Source of the DNA: Clostridium saccharobutylicum DSM 13864
Lineage (GTDB): Bacteria; Bacillota; Clostridia; Clostridiales; Clostridiaceae
DNA length: 64,000 bases
Assembly: GCF_000473995.1 (NCBI RefSeq)
Contig: NC_022571.1
Span: 2,216,501-2,280,500 of the forward strand
Direction: 5' to 3'
Under the pieces are notes generated by a model. That model saw only the letters and a list, made by a program, of their open reading frames with translations. It had not been told where the DNA came from and did no database searches. A program made the position numbers and the translations under genes. Positions 37,144-45,021 of this stretch are shown here, piece after piece; positions within the stretch are counted from its first letter, which is position 1, and the number at the start of each line of letters is the position of its first letter.

Positions 37144-39720
37144 ATGTATTTTGAAAATATAAAAATTATAGATATATCTACGTTATTAAAAGAGCCATCT
37201 GATATATATTCTCATACTAAGAGTGACATTTTAGAATATGAAACTCTAGCTGAGCATAATGAGCGGTGCATAAAATATTTTTATAAGATAGTAGATGTAA
37301 AAAATCTAGATAGTGTATTTAATAATTTTGAACAAAGACTATTAAAAGGCTGCTCAAGTAAATGCATTAATTTGTGGAAGGAAATTGTATTAAATACTGT
37401 ATTTTTCCACGATGTAGGTAAGAGTAATCCTGGTTTTCAAAAAGAAAAAATGAAAAATGAAAAGTATAAAAATATAAAAGTAAATAATTCTAATCATTCC
37501 CGTGCATCAGGTATAGTTTTCTTTAATCATTATTATAATGAAGTATTTGCTGTTAATAATGATGAAGCTAAGGTGTTATTTGTTTTCCTATGTTTAAGTA
37601 TGTATGTAATAAATAAGCATCATTCTAGTTTAGAGGATTTAGCAAAAAATCTTCAAAGCATAAACAAAGACTTGAAAACACCTGAAAAAAATATGTTTGC
37701 TAATATTATAAAAGATCTAAATAATTTTGATGAAATAAGCGATATAAATGAACTACATTATGCATTTAGACACGAATTAGAAAGTAATACAGAGTGGATA
37801 TCTCTCGATATGTACATATATACTAGATTCTTATACAGCCTTTTAGTTGCAAGTGATTTCTACGCCACATCTGAATACATGACAGGTGCAAAAATAGAAC
37901 ATTTTGGGATAATTGATGATACAAAAGATTATAGAACTTGTTTAGATAATAGTGCTGTTGGCAAATGCATAGGTAAATACAAAGATTTCAAAAGTGGTTT
38001 ATGTACTAATCCATATGGAATATGTAAAGGTGATATGCTGAATCAGCTTAGAACTGAAATATATTTAGAAGCAGATTTTAATATTGATAATAACATAAAT
38101 GCAGATATTTTTTTCCTGCCTGCTCCAACAGGTGCTGGTAAAACTAATATTTCTATCAATCTAGCTTTAAAATTAATAGAAAACAATCCTTTATTAAATA
38201 AGATATCGTATAATTTTCCCTTTAATAATTTAGTTGAACAAACTAAAAACTCTTTGTATGAAACGTTTAATGAAAATAAGAAAATAAAAGAATCTATATC
38301 TGTTATAAACTCTATTACACCAATAAAAGAATTTTCATCAACTAATGATAATGATGAAGTTGATTTTAATAAGTCTTTATTATCACGACAGTTTTTACAT
38401 TATCCTGTGATTGTAAGTACCCATGTGGGATTATTTGATATTTTATTTGGTATAAATAAAGAAAATTTATTTCCATTAGTTCATTTATGCAATAGTGTTA
38501 TTATTTTAGATGAAATTCAAGCTTATAAAAATTCCATTTGGAAAGAGATTATAATATTCTTAAAGACATATGCTAAATTATTAAACATAAAGTTTATAAT
38601 AATGTCTGCAACATTACCTGATTTAACTAAGCTATGCAATACAAATGATGGTTTTATATCTTTAATTGAAGATAATAGCAAGTATTTTACTAATCCATTA
38701 TTTAAAGATAGAGTTGATATAGATTATAAAATGTTAAATATAGATAAGGAGAATTTATTTAAAGCTTTAATTTTGAAAGTTATTGAAGTCTCTAAATTAT
38801 TAAAGAAGCAAGCTGATAAATTTGATAATAAAATACTTGTAGAATTTATAACAAAAAGTGCTGCAAAAGATTTCTATGAAAATTTAAGCACTAAAGTAAA
38901 GGATATTCATAGTAATGAGGAAATTATATTGTTTACAGGTGATGATAGCAGTATAGAGCGAAAGAAAATCATAAATCATATAAAAAGCAGTAAAAACATT
39001 ATTCTCATATCTACTCAAGTAATAGAAGCTGGCGTGGATATAGATATGGATATAGGATTTAAAGATATATCAATGCTAGATTCTGATGAGCAATTTGTAG
39101 GAAGAATAAATAGAAATTGTAAAAAGGAAAATTGCAAAGTGTATTTCTTTAATTATGATGATGTTACTAAAATTTATAAAAATGATATTAGAAATAGTGC
39201 AGATTATAGCTTGCTAAGCACTAAGATGAGAGAGCTTTTTGAATTGAAAAAATTTGATATTTATTATGATTATATAATAAATGAGTTAAATGAAGCTGCC
39301 GACTCTAAAAATGCAAAAAATATAGATTTTTTTAGAAAAAATACCCTGACTGATCTGGAGTTTTACAATATTAAGAAAAGAATGAAGCTCATTGATGATC
39401 AATCAAAAATTACTATTTTTCTTAATATAAATGTTGAAGATGAGAATGGTAATATATTTATTGGAGAGAATGTGTGGAATAAGTATTTATCTTTACTTAA
39501 AAATTTTGATATAACTTATCAGGAAAAACAAGTCGAACTCTCAAAAATTAGAGAAAAAGTTCAATATTTTACCTATGAGATAAATGATAAGTACAAAGGT
39601 AAATTTTCATATGACATAGATAAATCCATAGGTAACACTTTTTATATTAATAATGGTGATGATTATATAACTAATGGTAAATTTGATAGAGATAAGCTCA
39701 TTAATGATTTATTTTCTTAA
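37144..39720 (+). CDS. cas3: Cas3 helicase-nuclease (type I-B, HD + DExD/H)
   Basis: 858 residues. N-terminal HD nuclease: H38, H89-D90 in FFHDVGKSNPGFQ, H118 in NHSRAS, HH159-160, D238 in ASDFYATSE. Helicase: Walker A LPAPTGAGKTNIS (326-337), Walker B IILDEIQAYKNS, MSATLPDLTK, STQVIEAGVDID and DEQFVGRINRNCK. Cas3 is recruited to Cascade-bound targets and degrades the non-target strand. All key residues look intact. It starts 52 bases after the last repeat (AAAAAGGAAGAAG site), so it depends on read-through from the array or a promoter in that gap. Confidence 0.97.
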   Translation: MYFENIKIIDISTLLKEPSDIYSHTKSDILEYETLAEHNERCIKYFYKIVDVKNLDSVFNNFEQRLLKGCSSKCINLWKEIVLNTVFFHDVGKSNPGFQKEKMKNEKYKNIKVNNSNHSRASGIVFFNHYYNEVFAVNNDEAKVLFVFLCLSMYVINKHHSSLEDLAKNLQSINKDLKTPEKNMFANIIKDLNNFDEISDINELHYAFRHELESNTEWISLDMYIYTRFLYSLLVASDFYATSEYMTGAKIEHFGIIDDTKDYRTCLDNSAVGKCIGKYKDFKSGLCTNPYGICKGDMLNQLRTEIYLEADFNIDNNINADIFFLPAPTGAGKTNISINLALKLIENNPLLNKISYNFPFNNLVEQTKNSLYETFNENKKIKESISVINSITPIKEFSSTNDNDEVDFNKSLLSRQFLHYPVIVSTHVGLFDILFGINKENLFPLVHLCNSVIILDEIQAYKNSIWKEIIIFLKTYAKLLNIKFIIMSATLPDLTKLCNTNDGFISLIEDNSKYFTNPLFKDRVDIDYKMLNIDKENLFKALILKVIEVSKLLKKQADKFDNKILVEFITKSAAKDFYENLSTKVKDIHSNEEIILFTGDDSSIERKKIINHIKSSKNIILISTQVIEAGVDIDMDIGFKDISMLDSDEQFVGRINRNCKKENCKVYFFNYDDVTKIYKNDIRNSADYSLLSTKMRELFELKKFDIYYDYIINELNEAADSKNAKNIDFFRKNTLTDLEFYNIKKRMKLIDDQSKITIFLNINVEDENGNIFIGENVWNKYLSLLKNFDITYQEKQVELSKIREKVQYFTYEINDKYKGKFSYDIDKSIGNTFYINNGDDYITNGKFDRDKLINDLFS

Positions 39721-39739
39721 GATTTTACTAATTACGGCT

Positions 39740-39819
39740 GTTGATGTGTAACATAGAATGTTTTGAAATGCTTATATTTTATCCAGTTTGGTTGATGTTT
39801 AACACTATGTGTTTGAATT
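39740..39819 (+). repeat. Two decayed CRISPR repeats after cas3
   Basis: GTTGATGTGTAACATAGAAT plus GTTTTGAAAT (39740-39769) matches the array repeat at 24 of 30 positions; GTTGATGTTTAACACTATGT plus GTTTGAATT (39791-39819) is a second, one base shorter. Only 21 bases separate them, too short for a normal spacer. They share GATGT differences with each other, so they are related to each other as well as to the active array. Confidence 0.75.
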
Positions 39820-39880
39820 ATTATTATACTTAAGGCATATTCAAAGCTATTTAAAAAGTATTTTGGAGAGTAGGATTAAA

Positions 39881-40717
39881 ATGATAATTAAAAAATCTTT
39901 AATAAATAAAAGTATTGAGTACATTTTACAGCATATAGATGAGGATATTTCCATTGAAGATGTTACTAATCACTGTAATTTTTCAAAATATTATTTTAGC
40001 AGAATGTTTAAAGAAGAAACAGGATCAAGTATTTATTCTTTTATAAAACGTGTAAAAATGGATCAAAGTGTAGTAAGTCTTAAGGTTGAAAAAGATAAAA
40101 CTATTACTGAAATTGGGGTTGATTATGGATACAGTTCTTCGAATTATAGTTCAGCCTTTAGCAAGCAATATAGTATTTGTCCAGTAGAATTTAGAAAGAC
40201 TATGAATTCAACAGAGGTTGCTAATCCATTTTATCCAAATGAATATAATACTTTTAAGTCTTTTGAGCATTATGATGCGAAGATTATAATACAAGATTTA
40301 GGTAATTTTAAAGTGATATATGAAAGATATATTGGAAATTATAATGAGATAGGTAGTAATTGGTATAGTTTTATGGAACGGTACAAAACTTATATTAAAT
40401 TAGATACACTTTTAATTGAAAAATCTTATGATGATCCATCAATTACACAATTAGATAAATGCATATGTGATTTATGTATTACTGTTGATGAACATGTAGA
40501 GTTAGAAAATGTTACAATGATAAAAGGTGGTAAATTTGCGGTTTATCAATTTGATGGATCTATATATGATATTTTTGTAACATTCTTAGGAATTTTTAAT
40601 ATTTGGCTTCCACGTAGTGGATATAAAAGGGATAAAAGATATGTATTAGGTATCTACCGCAATATTGATAGAAAAAATAATCATGTTACTATGGATTTAT
40701 GTATTCCTATTAAATAG
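39881..40717 (+). CDS. AraC-family regulator with GyrI-like effector domain
   Basis: About 278 residues: two helix-turn-helix units at the N-terminus (YILQHIDEDISIEDVTNHCN, FSKYYFSRMFKEETGSSIYS, ITEIGVDYGYSSSNYSSAFS) and a C-terminal effector-binding domain (FKVIYERYIGNYNEIGSNWY, GGKFAVYQFDGSIYDIFVTF, WLPRSGYKRDKRYVLGIYRN) of the GyrI/Rob class, which binds drug-like molecules. Start ATG 39881 (after GGAGAGTAGG) is preferred to the longer frame opening at 39809, which runs through the decayed CRISPR repeat and a family B end. Confidence 0.9.
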   Translation: MIIKKSLINKSIEYILQHIDEDISIEDVTNHCNFSKYYFSRMFKEETGSSIYSFIKRVKMDQSVVSLKVEKDKTITEIGVDYGYSSSNYSSAFSKQYSICPVEFRKTMNSTEVANPFYPNEYNTFKSFEHYDAKIIIQDLGNFKVIYERYIGNYNEIGSNWYSFMERYKTYIKLDTLLIEKSYDDPSITQLDKCICDLCITVDEHVELENVTMIKGGKFAVYQFDGSIYDIFVTFLGIFNIWLPRSGYKRDKRYVLGIYRNIDRKNNHVTMDLCIPIK

Positions 40718-40770
40718 AGCAAGAATTCAGAAGTAAAAAAGTAAGGTTTCCTTTATTATAAAAATAGTGA

Positions 40771-40967
40771 TAAGGCATATTCAAAAAAATAATAATCAAC
40801 ATGCCAAGCCTATTTTTCATTAGACGAAGCTGGATTAGTATACGTCACTAAGTAAGCAATTCAGCAGATTATTTTAATAGCCAGTTATGATGGAAATCTG
40901 CTTCCTTGCTTGATGAAAAATAATCATGACATTTTTGTATTAGCTATTTTCTTTCTTGTGCTTAAAG
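40771..40967. repeat. Family B element, long copy
   Basis: Begins TAAGGCATATTCAAAAAAAT and ends, read in reverse, CTTTAAGCACAAGAAAGAAA; inside each end lies ATTATTTTTCATNA-type sequence, in opposite orientation, and a core with GCAGATT...AATCTGC. Related to 50905-51070 and 56873-57024. Non-coding. Confidence 0.6.
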
Positions 40968-41002
40968 TTATCACTAGATAAAGTCAAGAAAAGGGGAATT
41001 TT

Positions 41003-41551
41003 ATGTTTGATATAAGGAAAATACAAGAGCATGTTATTTATGAAGCTGTAAAAGATGAGAGAAATGAAGATATTGCAAGGGAAGTTGTATATGGAAAAGA
41101 TGAAAGTTGTAAATCAGAGAATAACGGTATATGGGTAAAGTCTACAATGAAGAGATTGGAAAGCAAATTTGATAAGGAAACTACTAAGAAGATCAGAATG
41201 AAGTGTCAGTGTGGATATGGAATGGATAAAAAGTTAGAACTAGTAAAAGAACTAATGGAATTATCATCAAGTTTAGAGGAGCTTGGAAATTTACAGAAAG
41301 CAAAAGATTCAGGATTATTTTATGAGAATGGAGACCTTTATTTACAATTTAATTTTTGTCCATGTCCAATGCTTACAAATGTAGACAAGCTAGATTCTTA
41401 TGCATGGTGTCAATGTACTACTGGATATAGTAAAGTACTATTTGAAAAAGCTTTTCAGTGTAAAGTTGATGTGGAGCTATTAAAAAGTATAAAGGTGGGT
41501 GATGAAAGATGCCTTATGAAAATAGTGCCTCAAGGTATTATATGGAAATAA
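41003..41551 (+). CDS. Cysteine-rich protein of unknown function (DUF6144-like)
   Basis: 182 residues with three conserved-looking cysteine clusters: MKCQCGYGMDKK (residues 68-79), NFCPCPML (118-125) and AWCQCTTGYSKVLFEKAF (134-151). The last resembles a 4-vinyl-reductase-like zinc or metal site. I recall this pattern as DUF6144, without certainty. Cytosolic; function unknown. AAAAGGGGAA precedes ATG 41003. It is followed by a flavoprotein gene in the same direction but 90 bases away with no shared signal. Confidence 0.7.
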   Translation: MFDIRKIQEHVIYEAVKDERNEDIAREVVYGKDESCKSENNGIWVKSTMKRLESKFDKETTKKIRMKCQCGYGMDKKLELVKELMELSSSLEELGNLQKAKDSGLFYENGDLYLQFNFCPCPMLTNVDKLDSYAWCQCTTGYSKVLFEKAFQCKVDVELLKSIKVGDERCLMKIVPQGIIWK

Positions 41552-41643
41552 ATAAATAGTTGATTAGGGAAATGGTATCAAATTTAAGCATTAATTAAGG
41601 CACATGAAAGAAAATATTTAATAATGTGTGAAGGGGGTTCTAT

Positions 41644-42228
41644 ATGAAAGTCATAGGAATAAATGGTAGTGCACGTAAGAATGGTAATACGTCTATTATT
41701 ATTAAAAGTATATTCATGGAATTAGAAAAGAAAGGAATCGAAACAGAATTAATACAATTAGCAGATAAAACAGTAAAAGGCTGCATGGGGTGTTTTGGTT
41801 GTAAGGGAAGAAAGCAATGCGTAATAAAAGATGATTTTTTTAATGATTGTTTTGATAAAATGGTTAATGCAGATGGAATTATACTTGGGTCTCCAGTATA
41901 TTCAGCAGATATAACATCTAAAATGAAAGCATTTCTTGAACGTGCAGGGGTAGTTGTTGCAACTAATCCAGGTATGTTAAAACATAAAGTGGGTGCTTCT
42001 GTTGCGGCTGTACGCCGTGGAGGGGGCATGACAGCAGTTGATATTTTAAATCACTTTCTATTAAATAAAGAGGTTTTTGTGGTTGGCTCAACATATTGGA
42101 ACATGGTTTATGGAAAAGATATAGGTGATGTTATTAATGATGGTGAAGGAATGCGGAATATGAAAAACTTAGGAGAAAATATGGCATGGTTAATGGAAAA
42201 GTTAAGTAGGGCACATGAAAATAAATAA
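41644..42228 (+). CDS. NADPH-dependent FMN reductase / iron-sulfur flavoprotein-like
   Basis: 194 residues of flavodoxin fold: MKVIGINGSARKNGNTSI gives the FMN phosphate loop, followed by VKGCMGCFGCKGRKQCVIKD, a cysteine cluster as in iron-sulfur flavoproteins, and GSPVYSADITSKMKAFLERA. It reduces small acceptors with NAD(P)H through FMN. The last residues and the stop (42203-42228) lie within a family B repeat end, so the C-terminus has been rewritten by the element. GGGGG precedes ATG 41644. Confidence 0.9.
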   Translation: MKVIGINGSARKNGNTSIIIKSIFMELEKKGIETELIQLADKTVKGCMGCFGCKGRKQCVIKDDFFNDCFDKMVNADGIILGSPVYSADITSKMKAFLERAGVVVATNPGMLKHKVGASVAAVRRGGGMTAVDILNHFLLNKEVFVVGSTYWNMVYGKDIGDVINDGEGMRNMKNLGENMAWLMEKLSRAHENK

Positions 42229-42264
42229 CAAGTCCAAAGTGATTATGATTATTTTTCATCAGGT
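42203..42264. repeat. Family B element end
   Basis: AAGTAGGGCACATGAAAATA, AATAACAAGTCCAAAGTG and ATTATTTTTCATCAGGTAAC match the left half of the long family B copies. It overlaps the end of the flavoprotein gene. The rest of 42265-42698 is AT-rich with no gene I can support. Confidence 0.65.
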
Positions 42265-42379
42265 AACAAGAGTTTTTGATCTTCTTTTTTCTATTTCAAA
42301 TAGGTAATAAATATGCTAAAACAATTTAATACATTAATATTTGCATCTATAATGAGCGATAAAATGATTAGTTAATAGT

Positions 42380-42420
42380 TAAGTGATAACTCCTTTTTAG
42401 ATAAAACGAGTTATCACTTA
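42380..42420. other. Perfect 13-bp hairpin
   Basis: TAAGTGATAACTC (42380-42392) and GAGTTATCACTTA (42408-42420) are exact complements with a 15-base loop. No T run follows on the plus strand. It could be a bidirectional terminator between the flavoprotein gene and the opposing HXXEE gene. Confidence 0.55.
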
Positions 42421-42698
42421 CTAATGATATTGTGAACTATATTCCGGATAAAGGATAATAAGTAAGCTTAATGCATTAATGTATACAAGATAATTTTGTA
42501 ATAAGTGCATAGATAAAAATGCAATTTCTTAATTCTCAAATCTATTTGTGCAGAGTTCTTCATCATGCTGAAAAATATTTTCGAGACCTTTAGCAGCTTT
42601 GCCACAATACTATTGAAATTAAAGAATGACATAATCCTACGTGCAACAGGAATATGTGCCAAAAGTTATAGTAAGTAGTTAATGAAAATCCAGAGACC

Positions 42699-43231
42699 TT
42701 ATTTCTGGCTATTGGAATACTTAATTAAAAAGTTTTCAAAATATTTTTCTGACTTCTTAAGAATACCAAAAATTACAAATATAAATGCAGCACCACAAGC
42801 ACAAGATAAAATTATTTCAATCACTGTAAATTTCAACAGTATTGTTGAAATACATATAATATATATGTTTATAGGTAAAAATAATATTGATGTTACAATA
42901 CCTGGAACATAGTGTTTAAAATATAAACAACTCTTAAAATGAAGTGTAATAAAGTGTGCTGTAACCGTAAATAAAAGTCCATACCAAATATAATAATTAT
43001 TTAAAAGTATAGAAAACAAACTTGTGATTGAAAGAATAACAAATAGTATTTCTACTCCAATTGAGAACTCATCTGGGCTTCGAAAATCTGCATATGGCTT
43101 TTTTTCATTGTACAATTGTCAAGATAATGTTGATATCTTTTTCTCCAAACTTTAATAAATATAATTTCTTCAAAATCATGTATCATAAAAATTATTGGTA
43201 ATAACCATACAATAGTATTTATATTATTCAT
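42699..43231 (-). pseudogene. HXXEE-domain membrane protein, frameshifted at an A7 run
   Basis: ATG 43231 (AAAGGAG site) reads MNNINTIVWLLPIIFMIHDF with the defining HDFEE motif, then shifts frame at seven A residues (43099-43105 on the plus strand as T7). The other frame continues EKKPYADFRSPDEFSIGVEI and several membrane helices to 42699. A minus-1 slip on the A run joins them as MKKKPYADF and gives about 178 residues, the normal length of HXXEE proteins. Function of the family is unknown. It may be a real mutation, a phase-variable tract, ribosomal or polymerase slippage, or a sequencing error. Confidence 0.75.
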
Positions 43232-43347
43232 ATAAATCAACTCCTTTTTATTTTTAACGAACTTGCTGTCGTTAAGGCTAGTATAAATGATATTAACTAT
43301 CATTAACAGAACTAATCTGCATAACTTTTGTAACTTATCATACACAA

Positions 43348-43363
43348 ATACATAATAATGTAT
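43348..43363. promoter_or_regulatory. Candidate TetR operator (divergent region, site 1)
   Basis: ATACAT-AATA-ATGTAT is a perfect palindrome in the gap between the HXXEE gene and tetR. A related sequence is at 43558-43573. The remainder of 43232-43591 is very AT-rich; exact promoters are not assigned. Confidence 0.4.
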
Positions 43364-43557
43364 GTTATTGTACACTTTTCACTTAAATTAATTGTTATAT
43401 ATAAGTTGTAATTAATAAAATTCATAAATAATAAATAGTGCCCTGTAATTCTTTTACTGAGACTTAGAATTTATGAATAAAATTTTTTAGAACTTATATA
43501 TTATAATTTTTATTTATATTTCATATTAAATGCATTAACATCTGTAGTAAAATTAAT

Positions 43558-43573
43558 TATGTAATAATGCATA
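43558..43573. promoter_or_regulatory. Candidate TetR operator (divergent region, site 2)
   Basis: TATGTAATAATGCATA has TATG/CATA symmetry and shares the ATAATGYAT core with the 43348 palindrome. It lies just before the ribosome site of tetR, where autoregulation would act. Confidence 0.35.
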
Positions 43574-43591
43574 TTAATGGAGGTTATGTAG

Positions 43592-44164
43592 ATGGGTAAT
43601 AAAATTGATTTAAGAGTGTTAAAAACTCGTGAAAATATAAAAAATACTTTTTCTAATCTGTTATTGGAAAAGGATTTTAAAAATATAACAGTTCAGGATA
43701 TTTGCGATAGAGCATTAATTGGTCGCTCAACTTTTTATGATCATTACTGTGACAAATACGATTTACTTAATAAAATGGTTGAAGAAATTATAAACCAATT
43801 TAAACCCTATCTTAAGAGTAGATTCAATTTAAATAGTTTAGATGACTTTACTAAATTAGGTTCTGATATGCTTAAGCTTTTTTCAAAGAAAAAAAATATT
43901 ATAAAAGCACTGATTAATGTACATACTGAATCTGCTGATTTATATTATGAATTAAAAAAACTATTAATAGAAGGCTGCTCTTATTATTTAAATAAAAGCA
44001 ACTTTGTAAGTAAATATAATATTTCAAATGAATACATATGTGGTCATTATGCATCATTTGTATTAACATCCTTTCAATTGTGGCTTGAACTTGGAGAAGA
44101 TGAAAATAACTTGCAATTAGCTAATAGAATGCATTCAGTTTTATTTGAAAGCGCTGGTATTTAA
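43592..44164 (+). CDS. TetR/AcrR-family regulator
   Basis: 190 residues. N-terminal helix-turn-helix: LKTRENIKNTFSNLLLEKDF, KNITVQDICDRALIGRSTFY, DHYCDKYDLLNKMVEEI; the C-terminal part is an all-helical ligand domain of the TetR_C type seen in Firmicutes regulators (SFVLTSFQLWLELGEDEN). It is divergent from the broken HXXEE gene, the likely target, and may act through the palindromes in the gap. Ribosome site GGAGG precedes ATG 43592. A family B-like end (TTTAAGGCATCTTCAAATAA) covers the stop codon. Confidence 0.92.
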   Translation: MGNKIDLRVLKTRENIKNTFSNLLLEKDFKNITVQDICDRALIGRSTFYDHYCDKYDLLNKMVEEIINQFKPYLKSRFNLNSLDDFTKLGSDMLKLFSKKKNIIKALINVHTESADLYYELKKLLIEGCSYYLNKSNFVSKYNISNEYICGHYASFVLTSFQLWLELGEDENNLQLANRMHSVLFESAGI

Positions 44165-44465
44165 GGCATCTTCAAATAAAATAATATACCAATTTAGGGG
44201 CAGTACCAGCGAAGCTGTTATGAAGTTGAAAATTTATAATACCTACGATGATCAGAAATTTTGTAATAAACGTTGGAGGAGAACCAAACCCAGATGGAAC
44301 TGGAGGAGGTTATCCCTCTTATCTTTTTGCAAGAAGAAGGCTGATGATAAATCCTGTAAATATAAAAATTTGTATATAATTAATGAAAGAAATATTATAA
44401 ATATACAAATAATTATAAAAAATAAATATTGACACTTGAAAATCTAATTGTTAAACTGTAAATAG

Positions 44466-44477
44466 TTAGAATTCTAA
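44466..44477. promoter_or_regulatory. Palindromic operator before the second marR
   Basis: TTAGAATTCTAA, a perfect 12-bp palindrome, 10 bases before the GGAGGA ribosome site. The same 12 bases recur at 44969-44980 before the MATE gene. The 44165-44465 stretch contains no gene I trust. Confidence 0.65.
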
Positions 44478-44499
44478 GTGAAGTTTAGGAGGAATTTGA

Positions 44500-44937
44500 A
44501 TGACTAAGTCTAGATACTCTATAGAAACACCATATTCACAATTAATAAGAAGTATTGCGATAAAAATGAAACTCAGTTCTGATGAAAAAGTAAAAAAGTT
44601 AGGATTAAATTCTCAACAAGGACGCATGATAGGTTATATTTATGAACATCAAGACAGTGGGATTATTCAAAAAGATTTGGCACGAGTTTTTCAACGTACA
44701 GAAGCAAGCATTACAAGCATGCTGCAAGGATTAGAGAAAAAAGGGTATATTGAAAGAAGAATTCCTAAAGAAAATGAGAGACAAAAATATATATATGTAT
44801 TGCCTAAAGGTGCTGAATTGATAGAAGATTTCAATAAATTGGTAGTTGAGGAAGAGGAAAATATTATTGCAAACTTGACGGAACAAGAGAAGGAAACTTT
44901 GTTAGCTGTGTTATTGAAAGTAGATAGAAATCTATAA
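44500..44937 (+). CDS. MarR-family transcriptional regulator (second pair)
   Basis: 145 residues: SRYSIETPYSQLIRSIAIKM, the winged helix LNSQQGRMIGYIYEHQDSGI, QKDLARVFQRTEASITSMLQ, GLEKKGYIERRIPKENERQK. It precedes a MATE exporter and shares with it a perfect operator palindrome, so it probably represses both. It is not closely similar to the MarR at 15611. GTTTAGGAGG precedes ATG 44500. Confidence 0.92.
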   Translation: MTKSRYSIETPYSQLIRSIAIKMKLSSDEKVKKLGLNSQQGRMIGYIYEHQDSGIIQKDLARVFQRTEASITSMLQGLEKKGYIERRIPKENERQKYIYVLPKGAELIEDFNKLVVEEEENIIANLTEQEKETLLAVLLKVDRNL

Positions 44938-44968
44938 GTTATTAATATAATAACTTATACCTAAAAAC

Positions 44969-44980
44969 TTAGAATTCTAA
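44969..44980. promoter_or_regulatory. Palindromic operator before the second MATE gene
   Basis: TTAGAATTCTAA, extended to 14 bp by flanking C and G (44968-44981), identical to the site before marR at 44466. Confidence 0.65.
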
Positions 44981-45021
44981 GAATATGATTTCTAATAATA
45001 CTTATTATGGAGGATGAAATT

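Noticed and set aside
39809..39880. 24-codon extension of the AraC regulator
   Set aside because: It crosses a decayed CRISPR repeat and a family B end; ATG 39881 has the ribosome site.
42468..42912. 64- and 76-codon frames between the flavoprotein and HXXEE genes
   Set aside because: The plus-strand frame is antisense to the HXXEE gene and the minus-strand one has no ribosome site or domain; both look fortuitous.
44145..44432. 95-codon frame after tetR and, in another frame, INVGGEPNPDGTGGGYPSYL
   Set aside because: It overlaps the tetR end, has no ribosome site and no coherent domain; at most a decayed gene fragment, too weak to annotate.
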